Counted from the first letter of the stretch, positions 26,585 through 38,717 are shown. The stretch is DNA of 64,000 nucleotides from Erythroxylum novogranatense (GCA_029891385.1 CM057230.1:54415414-54479413), one strand, 5' to 3'. Notes: generated by a model from the sequence alone, not told the origin. Made by a program: numbers and translations.

Positions 26585-29500
26585 CACTACAAGAAAAACA
26601 GGAATTAGAGATGGAAAATTACTGATGGAAAAGAAACCGTTGCAAATTACCAATAGAAATCCTATTTCTGTCAGTAAAATTGTTGGAAAATTTTTCATTT
26701 AGCAACTATAGTAATATCAGTCACTAAATACAGAGGGAAATCAATTTCCAAGAAAATTTAGCGATGATATCAAATGCCTGTCAGTAAATAAGACGAGAAT
26801 TATTAGTGGAATAAAAAAGTTTTGAGTTTGTCGAAGGAAAACTTCTGTCGGTAAAATCCGTTGATAAATTGTCAAAGTAAATGTCGTCGTTTACTTGGGC
26901 TTTAGCATTTTTAAGTTAAAGAAAACGTTTTATTTAACTTAAAAATCACCCGAAGTCTTCCCCTTCCCCCCACTTGTGTCTCCTTCTTTTTTCTTCCTGC
27001 TGCGTCTCTGGTGTTCTCTCCTCTCCGGTTTGTCTATCATAGGCATTGTCTTCTTATTGTGTCTTCTGCTCGTTGACATTGTCTTCTCCGACCATAGTCA
27101 TAGTGTCCTTCGGTAGAGGTATTTTTTGTATATTGGATGATAGTTATATTTGGGTATTTGATTTCTTTCATTTGTTTGTGTGTTTTGTGATTGGAAAACA
27201 ACCTTAAAGTATAAATGTTAGTGATAGAAGGGACAAGATGTGATTTTGGTTGTGATGTTGGGATGAATTTATAATGTATATAAGGTATTTGATGAAATGT
27301 CTACTCTTTTAAAAATGTATTTGTGTGATTATTTGACTTCTATATGTTTTGTTAAATTAGAGAATAATGTATTTGTGTTACTATTTGAAGGCTATGCATA
27401 GTCTATAGAAAGTTGACTAATTTTAACCAAAAGTTAACTGACTAGTGTCAAATAAGAAAGCCAAGATTTAGGTAAGCTTTAAGTATTAAAAAGAAAAACC
27501 TAGTGTAATGAATGACTACCTAGGTTTTCATATGTTTTAAGTCCATTATCAAGCCATGTAGGAAAGGAAGTTCATTGATTATATGAACCGACTACGTGAA
27601 CATTCATATAATTAAAGTGGCATTGTGGAATAGTTTATCATGTCTATTAATCATGTGCGTAGTTATCAATAGCCAATATGAATTAAGTTAATGATTTTGA
27701 CAATGTAAGCAATACTTTGCCATTTATGATGGTTTTTCAACTTGACTATATATATGAACAGTTTAAATTGTTCAGCAAACAAGTATCTTTGGCAAAACAT
27801 CAATTAATGATTCATTTAGAATTTGATTTGGTATATTTTGAATCATTTATTTTCTTTTGCATTACAAGTATAGGTATAAAAATTACCAAGTTGTCTTCTA
27901 TTAATTGTAACTATTGATACACATTTTGCATCACAACCTTGTCGAAGGATTCCTTTGACATGATTAGAGTTGTGATCTGATGTTAAATTTTGGGTATTCA
28001 ATAGTAATTAACAAGTTATTATTGGAATAATTGAGACACAACACTACTAGTTGGAGAATGTGATTTCCCTAGCTGCTTTACTGATGGTAAGATGAAGCTA
28101 TGAAAATTCGTAATATTATAAGCTGAATTTGGTATTACAATTTAGAGCAACAGAAAGAAGTACAGAAAATTAGAAGTTGGAAATTATCTATTAGAAAATA
28201 ATCTTGTTGGAGAGTCTAGCATTCTAATTATACGAATCTTTATGTAGACTATTTGAGTGAAGACAAGCATAGTTGATGTCCTTCATTATAGCACTCATTC
28301 ATCTATCGTTCTTTTGACTTTCAATGATAAAGATATCCTCAATGTTTCAATTTGCCGATTCTTTAATATGTACTACCTTTAAATCAATATTGCTCACTAT
28401 TGATCCTAACATGTTTGTTTTATTTATTTTAATACATGCCTCTTTCTAAACACTACATCTTTAAAGGTCAACTTAAATTTTGACTAGGCCTATAAAACTT
28501 ACAAAAGTCTACATCCTTCAATATGCTCCTCTTATGAAGTTTTGCCATCCTTTGCTTATCGACTTAACCTAGTTGTATATGATATAATATAGTACTTTCT
28601 TCCTTTAACTTTACTATTGTTACTTCTCTACCTAAAATTACGCTCATTATCATTTTATAGATTTCTTTTCCAATATTGCCCCTTTCATCATAGTCATTCT
28701 AATAGCACCATCAAGCATCTTAATGTTGACCTGTCCTATTTTAAAAAATTCATAAACTTTATCATTCCTCATTCAGATAATGCTAAAGTTCTCCAATGTA
28801 TATGAAATAAATCCATCCTTATTTTATGTCATATAATGTGAGCATCATGTATCTAAACTCTACGAGTCCTAAAATTGACTAACTGAAACATAAAGCATAG
28901 CTTTATCATATCTTTATAATTGATACAATTGTAGTATCAAACTATTGTTTTACCTTTAGAGTATAGAGATGCCATAAAGGTTGATATTGAACTCCACATG
29001 TTATAGACTTAATACCCAAACGTGGTTTCCAACGACTTACATCATAGGCTTAGATGCCTGATGACAGCATACAATGTCCTATAATTAGCAACTAAATGAA
29101 GACAAGATTATTGTTTTCCTGTGAACAATTTTTAGTAGTTCCATCACTTAAAAACAAGTAACCAAGTACATCTAAACTCTTTGTCATTATAGAATTTTTA
29201 CCAAGACAAATAACTTTAATATAAGATCAACAGAAAATTTAAATAACAAACAACAATATGGATAGCAATTCACGAGAGACAAATTAGTATTGTCTTTTCC
29301 CACAAAAAGCACAAATAAGTATTCATAACTAAACAACTTCAGTTTCTCAAGATTGTCATAAACCATAAGTTCATAAATGTTCAATGTTGGACTGCTTTGT
29401 TTATGTGTTAATATCTTTTTTACATTACAACTTATAACATGGAATAAATGTTGGGTCTTATATAGGATAGATTTGTAATTTTACTGATTACTGCTTGGTT

Positions 29501-32042
29501 GTAGGAACTCATTCGTTGGCAGTGTTTCTATTTTCTAGGAGATTGAAGAGAAGCTTTAACAAGTATTCATTTTTTACATTCATTTCCTTTTATTTTTTAC
29601 AATGTCAACAATGATTTTCCACACAAAATATATTATGTAAAATATTGAATTCAAATTCTTTTATTTCTAGAAAATTCAATAAAAATGAATTTTAGGTTGA
29701 AATATGTCACCAAAGAGACAACATGATATAATGTGACCCAAGTTCAGACAACAACTCGAAGGCACTTACAGTCAAGGTGAACCATCACACTCTATAGCTG
29801 CAACTGAATCACCTCCTCCTCTAGCGACTACAGTTGCAAATGACGCATCACATGATGTTCCTGATGCTAGACCATCCACCACTCCTACATCATCCACTAC
29901 CCTGGCGGATGAAGGAGACGGTCGCCAGCCTAGAGCAGAGGGACCTGATGGAAGAACTTACATAACAATTGTCGACAATTTGTAAGTGAAATTACATAAA
30001 ACACTATATGTTTATAATTAAGTTATAGGTTTAATTTTTTGCAAATGGTATAAAATTATTTGTTTTTATATTAGGTTGATTCCGTCTGGACTGTAATCTA
30101 GAAACATGACATCTAAATTTAAAAAGAAGATTGATCTTGAGGGTTATGTATTGAAAAATATCTCTCAGGCCACAAAGGAATTTTACTTTTAGGAGTTTGA
30201 GATACAATAAAAAATATTTTCTTTTTTAATTGATTTGTATACATTAATTAGATAAATATTATTACCTTATAATTATTTATTAATTTGTTTTTCTTTTACT
30301 TCGAAAAGAATTTTTTTGGGATTCTAAATTTGACATGGATATACATAAAGTATGGGAGAGATGAACACGTACACGTTATCGTGACTTTATTGGTGGGATA
30401 TACAAGGCCGGTGTATGACCGCCTTATATTTATGAGAAAAAATGGAGTCGTTGGCAGCAGTATTGGATATCACCTGAGGCAATGTCCATTTTAAAGTGTA
30501 ACTCTAACTAATAAACGTGGAGGATCGGGGGAGAGAGTCTTTCCGTACATATGGGAGGATCTATTACCTACCACGAGCATGCAGAGAGACTTGTAAGTAT
30601 CTAAACTTTACAATTATATTCTAATTGTTTTACTTTGTTGTATTTCAATTTAAATTGAAATGTGAATTTTAGAATGATGATATGTGTATTATGGATAATG
30701 ATAATAGTATAAAGGTCTGGTGCCATATATGGTTGTGTTAAGTTATTTTCTTTGTTCAACAGGAGGTCAAAAATAAAGAAAAATCAGCCAAAATTTTTAT
30801 AAATTTTAGTTCACTTATAACATTTTATTCTTATATAGGAAAAATCTATGAGCATGAGGCCTACACGTCGTCAGCTCGTTTTACACACTCACACTAAGAC
30901 GCATGACGGTGTGACATTCGTCACCACCCAATGTAGAGAACTTAATGTATGTAAAATTTATGCTTTAATATTATTTTTTAATAGTTATCACTTAATAATA
31001 TAAACATTGCATCCTAATAAGACTAAATACAAGAAAACATTCAGTGACAATCTCATCATGAACAAGTTGTTGATGAGAGTCATACATATCTTGATGCAGT
31101 GAGTGGTAAGGACCGTCGTGGAAGGATCTTCAGGTTAGGTTTATTTGTGAACACATGTTATTTGCAATCCTCCACATCCAACACAGCAACATCTAGGAGA
31201 CGATTGACAACCAATGAAGTTAATGAGCTTTGGACCACAATGCAGACATTGATGGAGTATATAGCTCAGCTGAGACATGAGGTGGATGAGTTGAAGGAGA
31301 ATGGTAGCATCTCAGAGCATCCGTGGTCACCAGGACAATAGGATTATTGCAGTCATTTGATTTGAATTACAAAGACTTATTATGTACAATTTAATGTTTT
31401 TATTATCAATTAAGATAATTTTAACTTTATATCACCAATCAACTTTCTATTTAAATAAATTAAATATATAAACAGATTAAAATATTATGCACAGCTAATT
31501 CAAAACTGTTGAAATTATGCATTAATCATAAGATCATGAAATAAATTTTAATGTCGAGATTTTTTTAAAAAATTAAAATTATTTATCAACAAAAAATACA
31601 AATACGTCGGCAAAATCTATTATGTTTACTGATGGAACACCACAAACTATTGGTAAAATGTAAGATATTTACCAACGGAACAAAGAGTAACCATTGGTAA
31701 TATTGACAGTCATCACCAACATTACCATTAGGATTTGCTAAATAGTTCGGATACTCACCGATGGTCATTCATAACCGTCGGTAATGTTACTAACAGAATA
31801 ACTAATACTGTCGGCAAATATTACAAAAAGAAAGAAAAAGGTCGTAGGTAAATTTACTGAGGTTACAACCAACCATCAGTATAGTCACCGATGGTTACAT
31901 AAAATGTTCGTCGATAATTATACCTACGTTTTTACGATGCCTTTGTCTATTGGTTGATTCTGTTGCCAATTTATATTATCAACGGAATCCAAACGTTTTC
32001 CGTTGATAATATTTGTCAGTAAACGACAATTTTCTTGTAGTG
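26585..32042 (+). mobile_element. CACTA (En/Spm) transposon, non-autonomous
   Basis: The ends are CACTACAAGAAAAA (26585) and TTTTCTTGTAGTG (ending 32042), perfect CACTA-type terminal inverted repeats. The 3-bp target duplication TGC is at 26582-26584 and 32043-32045. Both subterminal regions are packed with short repeats in both orientations around ACCGAYGG/CCRTCGGTAA (about 26600-26880 and 31600-32000), the expected transposase-binding array. The interior holds only a decayed accessory ORF (29704-31341); no TNPD-type transposase is visible, so movement would need help from elsewhere. Confidence 0.9.
29704..31341 (+). pseudogene. En/Spm accessory protein (Ptta / Transposase_24-like), decayed
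   Basis: A multi-exon model is visible. Exon 1 runs from ATG 29704 to about 29982 (donor TT|GTAAGTG). Exon 2 begins after ATATTAG at about 30075. Exon 3 is about 30309-30592 (donor CTT|GTAAGTAT). Another piece follows near 30840-30948, and the last exon ends at 31341. Exon 3 has FFWDSKFDMDIHKVWER, then MGGSITYHEHAERL; the last exon has SGKDRRGRIFRLG and a C-terminal coiled coil (ELWTTMQTLMEYIAQLRHEV). These resemble plant Ptta/En-Spm proteins of CACTA elements. Stops at the 11th codon, in exon 3 and elsewhere mark it as dead. The role in transposition is unclear. Confidence 0.7.
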
Positions 32043-32045
32043 TGC

Positions 32046-32696
32046 CTAAAAATATATAATTCTTTATTAATCATTAAGTAATATATAATAATCCAAACAC
32101 ATATGCCATTTATTTATTAGTGGTATTTTCTAAGATGTGTCCTATTACAAACTCAAGGAACCTTGGTATCATAAATCCTTTTGATGTCACACCGTTACCT
32201 CAACAAACCAGTTTAAGCCTTGTTACTCTTTTTAAAGATTTTTTAACATATTTCTTTAAACTTAAAGAAAAAACTTACTATGTATCTCATCTTTAGATAT
32301 CTAAAATTCGCAACTAAGTTTTCATATTCAGCATTAATTGAATTGAAAAAAAATCTCCCATGAAAACTCTAACTGTAGACTCTAAAACAACATCATTTTC
32401 AACACGAAGCACTACACGACGACAATTCGAAGTTCGTTGTTAGGATTTGTAACAGAACCTGATGGTAAATTGACAAGTATTATAAAACTAAAACTATAAT
32501 GATTTGTTTGGTTCAAGGAATGGAATAGATAGGGAATAAAATAGTTATTTCTAGGAATAGAAAAGATGATGAATAGAACAGAATGAGTATTACTTTGTTT
32601 GGTTTAAGGAATGGAATAAAGAAAAAATTTCTATTACAATGTTTGGTTTGAAAATATAAACTTGGAATAAGAAATAAATAAGTAACAAAAGACCAA
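32046..32696. other. AT-rich DNA between CACTA element and ATT tract
   Basis: No gene seen. 32495-32670 repeats TTTGGTTYAAGGAATGGAATA-like words in one orientation, resembling part of a MITE, but no matching inverted end was found. In the FabZ reading this would be sequence beyond the last recognisable exon. Confidence 0.4.
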
Positions 32697-32858
32697 AATG
32701 TCTTTTATTATTATTATTAACTTTATTGTTCTTATTTTATTAAATATTGTTATAAATTTTCTACTTATTATTAAATTTATCAATTTTATTCTTAATTATA
32801 TTATTAAACTCATTATTTATTATTGTTATTATTATTATTATTATTATTATTGTTGTTG

Positions 32859-32906
<48 letters not shown>

Positions 32907-32994
32907 TTATTATTCTTATTTTATTAAATATTGTTATAAATTTTCTACTTATTATTAAATTTATCAATTTTATTCAATTATATTATTAAACTCA

Positions 32995-33043
<49 letters not shown>

Positions 33044-33206
33044 TTTATTTTATTTTTATTTTTATTTTTATTATTAATTTTATTATACAAAATTTATTAT
33101 TATTATTATTATTAATTATTGTTATAAATTTTTACTTATTATTATTAATTTTATTATACGAAATTAATTATCTTATTAATTATTATTATTATTATTTAAT
33201 TATTAT
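32697..33206. repeat. (ATT)n microsatellite, compound
   Basis: Long runs of ATT/TTA, interrupted by TTGTTGTTG and by a 100-bp non-repeat segment present twice (CTTTATTNTTCTTATTTTATTAAATATTG at about 32720 and 32904). The duplicated segment shows the tract grew by segmental duplication as well as slippage. Open frames here are isoleucine/tyrosine repeats and not genes. Confidence 0.85.
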
Positions 33207-33255
33207 TAAGCATTAACCTCGATAAGAAGACTTCACACGCTTCACTTAGACCTAC

Positions 33256-34272
33256 CTATGAGATAAAATCTCATGAATCTGGTTGATATCCATCACAGTA
33301 GGATAAGCCTCATATCCTACAAAAAGAAAAAACGGAAAACTCACAAATGAAATAAGAAAGGCAACAACCGAATGGACACCAGACTTCGCACCCGCCACGA
33401 GCTAAATGTTAGTTGGAGCAAGCCACCGCGGGGATGGATCAAAGTCAATACAGACGGAGCCAGCAATTGCTTCAACTTTGTGGTTACAACCGATGGCCTT
33501 CTCCGCGACAGTGACGACATTTGGATTGCAGGCTTTACTTAGAATCTCAGATGGTGCGCTTCAATGTCAGTAGAATTATAGGGTGTGTATACAGGCTTAT
33601 CCCTCGCCTGGCGTCTGGGATTCCGACATATAGAGATGGAAATGGATTCACTTGCGGTGCACCAACTCCTATCTTCCTTGATCAACTGCACGCAGGTGTC
33701 CAACTCTATTGTAGCGGGCATCCGAGAACTGTTTACCCGCAATTAGTCTGTTGTCCATCAGCATATTTACCGAGAGGGCAACAGATGTGTTGATTGACTT
33801 GCCTCTCATGTTGAACATTTTGATTTCGGTGTAACCTACTTTGATGTAGCACCTACAGGGTGCCAACGTATCCTAGTTGAGGATATGTGGGGGACCAGCT
33901 CCCCCAACTCTGTTTTGTAATATGCTTCGACAACTTCCCTTTAATAAAAAAAAGGCAACAGATAAGTTAGAAACTCAAGAAGGAAATAGACGGATAGGCA
34001 TGCAAATTGATTACTGAATTCAATGGGTATCGTTTCTTGAACTGGGTCTTTAGCAGAAGCAAGATCAAGAGAACAATGGCTGGTGAAAAGGCGGAACTTT
34101 TTCTTCGACTTCAATGGGTAGAAGCCAAACGGGACGTGGGATTAGGAAGTGAAATGCGAGAAGGAAGAAAAGCATCAGTACCGATTCCATGAGAGAGCGA
34201 AGTTGAATGGGAGCTAAGAGACGAAGAAGAAGAAGAAGAAGATAAAGTATTAGCAAAGGCTATGGTTGCCAT
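33256..34272 (-). pseudogene. FABZ: Plastid 3-hydroxyacyl-ACP dehydratase (FabZ), 5' fragment
   Basis: FabZ dehydrates 3-hydroxyacyl-ACP in plastid fatty-acid synthesis. Exon 1 (34272-34015) starts MATIAFANTLSSSS, a Ser-rich chloroplast transit peptide. A one-base-class frameshift near 34110 separates it from the downstream frame, which ends TIPIEF and a donor A|GTAATC. Exon 2 (33316-33256) follows a TTTTTGTAG acceptor and reads RYEAYPTVMDINQI, the hallmark start of the mature plant enzyme, then HEILSH where families have (R/D)(E/D)ILPH. Its donor is ATAG|GTAGGT. No later exon (active-site PGHFP region) is found downstream to 24906, so the gene is cut. The intron holds a LINE. Frameshift, Pro-to-Ser change and missing exons argue for a pseudogene. 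Confidence 0.8.
33367..33950 (+). mobile_element. 5'-truncated LINE with RNase H domain, in FabZ intron 1
   Basis: The insert is flanked by a 10-bp target duplication AAAGGCAACA (33357-33366 and 33951-33960) and ends in an A-rich tail (AATAAAAAA), both marks of target-primed reverse transcription. It encodes the C-terminal RNase H-like domain seen in plant L1-type elements (RVT_3): PPRGWIKVNTDGAS, GLLRDSDDIW, then EMEMDSLAVHQLL and HIYREGNRCVD. Stops occur at about 33540, 33592 and 33745. It opposes FabZ in orientation and expanded an intron that would otherwise be about 104 nt. Confidence 0.88.
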
Positions 34273-34605
34273 TAGTAACGGTGAGATCCTGACAAGCTCT
34301 GGTATGTGCAATGAAGTATGAAAGCTTGCTTAAGGTGGTGATGGTGACGGTGATGTGTATTTACTATGGACAATCGGGGGAGGGTAACAAGATAAAATTA
34401 GTCTGTGAGCGTTGAGTGGTTTGTTGGTAGACTGGAATAGAAAGAAGATGAAGTCTTTTGTTGTATAAGAATCTTCACTTACCTAGAATCTAGAAATGAT
34501 AGATCTGGAATCATGAACTGAAGAAGAGAACACTAGAACAACGTATGTTGAAGAAGCGGAATATTTCGAAGGCTTGAATGTGAGAGGATAAGAGGAGGCT
34601 CCGAT
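34273..34605 (-). other. Region upstream of FabZ fragment (possible 5' UTR)
   Basis: No ORF worth calling. On the minus strand a donor-like TTCTAG|GTAAGTGAAG lies near 34482 and an acceptor-like TCTATTCCAG near 34425, which could be a 5' UTR intron of the former FabZ gene. The sequence continues at 38035-38266 beyond solo LTR B. Confidence 0.35.
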
Positions 34606-34612
34606 TGTAACA

Positions 34613-34681
34613 CCCCACTCCCGAGTGACCCGGACTCGGATATCACCAACGATATCAGGTTCGGGTCACTCGGGAGTGGGG
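34613..34681 (-). other. Large hairpin at the U5 end of LTR B
   Basis: CCCCACTCCCGAGTGACCCG (34613-34632) pairs perfectly with its reverse complement ending at 34681. A small mismatched bulge follows and then GATATC on both arms around an ACCAAC loop. It lies seven bases from the LTR terminus that would adjoin the primer binding site. Confidence 0.8.
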
Positions 34682-35186
34682 TAAATTATGTTCCGCAATC
34701 AATGTATAACAATGCTTTGTATTTAGACTAAGCCCATTGTGGTGTTATTGTTTTTACACATTGACAATTGCATTATTGTTGCCTGACTATAATGAGTGTT
34801 GATTGTTTGTAATAACTGGAAATAGTTTATTGTGCTCATGAGCTTAAATTACTTACTGTTTTTACCGGGCCAATGTATGTTATAAAAAAAAAGTATACCA
34901 AGTTTTACCGACCGACTGATGTAGTACCTCAGTATTAACTTTTTTTTCTTTCCTTCACACACACATACACATTATAACATATACGGAAACAATTTACATA
35001 CACCATTCAATGGACTCGGGGCCCTTTTCATAAATACAATTAACTCCAATTGTTGATTTTACAAACCGACTTAGCGATATCTGAAAATTAAAGAATAGAA
35101 ATACACTAATGCGACGTAAACCGATCCCGACCTCTTTCTTTCACTTGTATACGATACTCCGTGTCAAACGGGGTATTCTTCAAGAC

Positions 35187-35984
35187 CTGTAAAATAGATG
35201 CTAATTTTGGGTGAGTTTTGCGAACTCAGTGAGGAACCATCATCGATGGTTCACCCAATTCATGCATCACATAACAAATTACAGTAATAATAATAATGTC
35301 ACAGTATCATATCCTCGGCGATCCACGATAATACACAAGAAGAAATCGATCCACGAAATCATACGATCATTCGGTATTCACCCAAGATGTATGCAATGCA
35401 CATGCGACTATTTTCCCATTTTATTTCAGTGTTGTGACCGAGTGCTTAACAGTGATCAGTATTCAGTAGATGCGTCTAGGGAGTAGGAGAGCCCTCTGGG
35501 TATGCACTAACTCCCCTCGAGCTCAAGGCTCGGTTCAGTAACAGTGAGTAACAGTAGCGACTCTGGTCACAACTATTGTTATTATCAGTTTATGCATTGA
35601 TGTATGCAATGCATATGCCCAATTCACAATCAAGATAAACGATGCGCCCATGAGAGGCGATTTAAATGCGATCTGATGTAGCAAGCAATGCCATTGATCA
35701 CAATATAACCAACAGATCACAGTATTACAGTATATTACAACATCACAATATATCACACTGAAACAATGAGCAATAACAATACAAGCCATTGATGTAGTAC
35801 ACTTTTACACAGTAGAAACAATTCAGTTCACAAAATCACACCCAGATACACTTCTATGTCAGTTCTCCCAATTCATCGGACCACCCGTCCGGAATCCAGT
35901 CATAAATAATCACAATCCAAATCCCTCCATTATCCTCCACATTAAGCATATAATAATTGAGTGCAAGCCATCTCAGTCACTCAC
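35187..35984 (-). other. Putative intron within LTR B
   Basis: Donor ATCCAG|GTGAGTGA at 35985/35984; acceptor TTTTACAG|G with AG at 35188-35187, about 798 nt. The conserved hairpin GAGTT-CGCAA-AACTC (minus strand, 35227-35213) lies just upstream of the acceptor. Sequence-based proposal only. Confidence 0.4.
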
Positions 35985-38034
35985 CTGGATTTCCGAGCTA
36001 CTACCTTCTCTTAGTGACATTGGAGGATTGGCGCTCTAATAGGACCTCTATACCAATGACAGTATATAAACATTATCAATTGGTTATTTAAAAACAGTTC
36101 AGAATGCACATGTAATAATGAAAAGGTGCTCAATGCGTGTTCATGATATTCCCAGCCCTAATCCATTTTTTTCATTAGAAAAAATTTATCTAAAAATTAG
36201 AAACCTATTGGCGCTGACGGTGCACAAATCGGACCTCTATAGGTCCCCAATTAAACAAAACAGTGATTACACAGACTTTTACCCGGACCCACGTCAATTT
36301 TCCATCCAGAAATCTCCAATCTCTCAGAAAATGAAATTCAATATTCTACAAATCCGATGCCTCAAGAATCAGGTCAATCGGATGTCGGACGGAAAAGTTA
36401 TTCACGAAAGAAACCAAAATTCAACAATTAATATATATATATATATATATTGCCCTTATTTCCTACTCTTTTTCCCTTTCTTTTAACCGAAATTCAATAA
36501 ATCATAACTTATTCTACACAATTTAGAAAAATGCAAACCATATCTCATTGGAAAGGCAATGAAACCCTCTACAAGTTTCCTTTAGTCCAAAAAAATCAAT
36601 TTCACCCCTAAGGGTGTCAAACATCCAATGTAAGCTACTGCCCACACATTCACTTCCTAAAACAGAACAGTCATTGGAAATTCACTATCTTTCATTTTGT
36701 GCAGTCAAAAATTATACAATAAATATGCTCATCAAGATCACAATGTTATCTACAACTTTCATGAAACAACCCAAATTTCAATTCCCTTGATAAGTAGGTC
36801 AAATAATTCACTCAAGGTTGCTGTCCCTGAAATCACTCAATTTGAGCAGTAACTTTCTATCAATCATATCTCCCTGTATACAAGTCAAAAAAATCACCAC
36901 TTTATATCCCTGAAAAGATAAAATCTCAAACTTCAATTCTTCATGAAATAACCAGACTCCAATTCAGCCTCTAACAGTGTCAAATCTGTTATGCAAGTTT
37001 CTGACCTAATCAGCAATTAACATCACAATGTAGGTTCAAATTGTGAAAATCCATAACTCCCACATCTGATTTCCGAAAATTATATGCCATACACAATTTT
37101 CAAGATGAATGTGTCATCTAAAACTCTTCAGTAGATTTCCAACACCAATTCAATGCACAAAAATTACTAAAATTCCTCCTAATCTGAATATACACCAAAT
37201 TTGACATTCCAGCTAGGTTTCATTCAATGCATAAAAACAGCCAACAATCATCAGTCCATAACTCCTAATAGACATACCGAAAAATTGCAAAATCAGTGGC
37301 ATTGGAAAGCTAACTTAATAGGCTTCAACTTTCATTTAGTCCATTTGTCCTAATTCTTTCTCAATTAATTTAGAAAAATCATCAAAACAATCAGGTTATT
37401 AATCTGGATACTGTTCACCTAAGTCAAAACAGTAACTTTCCAAGCCAAATTTCAACCTTTAAGAGTTACCGTCTTTACAAAGCCAAGCATAAGCCAAAAG
37501 CATTAAACCCCTTTGGACACTTGGCAATTGATGGAGAAATGAAGAAAAGTCAAAAGATTTCAACTATTATACTTTAATCACTTTAATCAATAAATATCCA
37601 ACTTATACACCCACAATTTCGGTTACTACATATATTAAGGGTCCACTTATGGGTCCCACCAAAATAAGTAATAGGTAAGTACCAAATAACAGTAGAAAAT
37701 CAACCGGTTCGCCACTTGGCGAATTTTTTTCCGGTCCGGAAATTTCTCCGGAAAATTCCAGAAAAATTCCTTAAAATCCCATAAAATGTAAAACACACTA
37801 TGAAGCAATCAAAATAATTTTTCAAACCCAATAACCATATTAATCACAATAAAATTGCCTTAGGCACAAAAACTGGGAATATCATGTATGCATGCACAGT
37901 AGTTTCATGTGCACAAATGTGACTGTGGACCAATCCTATTATGCATGAACAGTCCTATGCACTCCAAATATATTCCATCCTATGTCAAAATTACTATTTT
38001 ACCCTTCCAATTGAGGGTGGGATGTTACACCGAT

Positions 38035-38266
38035 GATGTTTCAACGTCAAAGAAAGAGAAGAAATTTCAGAGGCTAGAAATGATGAGAGGACAAAGTTCT
38101 CTTCAACAAGAAGAGTTATTCTTCGATTAGCTAAAGATGGGTTGGGGTCTGGTTTAGGTATTCTTCAAATTTGAAGAATAGTTATTAATGAAGTTTACTT
38201 ATTCATGTCTCTCTTTTAACCAAACACAGGTTTAATAATAAGTCAGAAATGTATTAGGAATAGCTA
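38035..38266. other. Host DNA between solo LTR B and copia-3
   Basis: Continues the sequence interrupted at 34605. 38160-38266 includes a TTAACCAAACACAGG word that pairs loosely with CTACCAAACAGCCCG after copia-3 (43240), perhaps a small element split by copia-3. Nothing coding is supported. Confidence 0.4.
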
Positions 38267-38701
38267 TGTTAATGACTAAACTTAATTGCTAGATTCATAA
38301 CCGCCGTAACAGCTAGTGGACAGATTTTAAGGTTGTTTTAAATGAGAAGTTGAAGGGGCGACCGTTATCTATTTTTAATGTATAACCTATACATTTGGGG
38401 TGCTTTTAAGTCTAGTTTTTGATGGTTCAAGTTCCTGGTCTTTTAGAGTTCCCTATAAGAAGTTATAACTAGTTTATTGAAGAGAGGTCATAATAAAGAG
38501 TGTTGTTTAGAATTCTGTTTTTTGCATTTATTCTTGTACGTTTTTTCTAGGAGTCTAAGTTGATGTTTAAGGCTATAAAGAGAGATATATGTTGTTGGAA
38601 GAATGTAAGAGTGAGAGAATCAAAAGCCTTATCTGAAATTATCTCTTTGTCTCTTCCATATCTCTTGATTCTTGTTCATCGTCATTTTTTTATTTCTATC
38701 A
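38267..38701 (+). repeat. 5' LTR of copia-3
   Basis: TGTTAATGAC...TTTCTATCA. It holds CTATAAAGAGAG (about 38573) as the likely TATA box. Matches 42780-43217. Confidence 0.93.
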
Positions 38702-38704
38702 AAG

Positions 38705-38717
38705 TGGTATCAGAGCC
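38705..38717 (+). other. Primer binding site of copia-3
   Basis: TGGTATCAGAGCC, a perfect tRNA-iMet complement, three bases after the LTR and directly before the gag ATG at 38718. Confidence 0.93.

Larger units (their letters stand above)
34606..38029 (-). repeat. Solo LTR B (gypsy type)
   Basis: 3,424 bp from TGTAACACCCC to GGGATGTTACA, flanked on both sides by CCGAT (34601-34605, 38030-38034): a perfect 5-bp target duplication around a lone LTR. Sequence landmarks (terminal hairpin, stem-loop at 35213-35227, CCGAGCTACTACC block) align with the LTR of element C, so the same wider family and minus orientation are inferred. There is no coding content; an (AT)n run occurs at 36430-36450. Confidence 0.9.

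Noticed and set aside
32698..32967. Ile/Tyr-rich frames
   Set aside because: Pure translation of an ATT microsatellite.
34420..34490. 5' UTR intron of FabZ
   Set aside because: Donor- and acceptor-like words are present, but only about 60 nt apart, below usual plant intron size, so not called as a feature of its own.
36118..36486. 122-residue frame inside solo LTR B
   Set aside because: Lies in U5-like LTR sequence, ends in an (AT)n run, and shows no domain.
38217..38266. Possible MITE end (TTAACCAAACACAGG) paired with 43235-43250
   Set aside because: The two words face so that they look more like direct than inverted repeats once copia-3 is removed, and no target duplication could be set.
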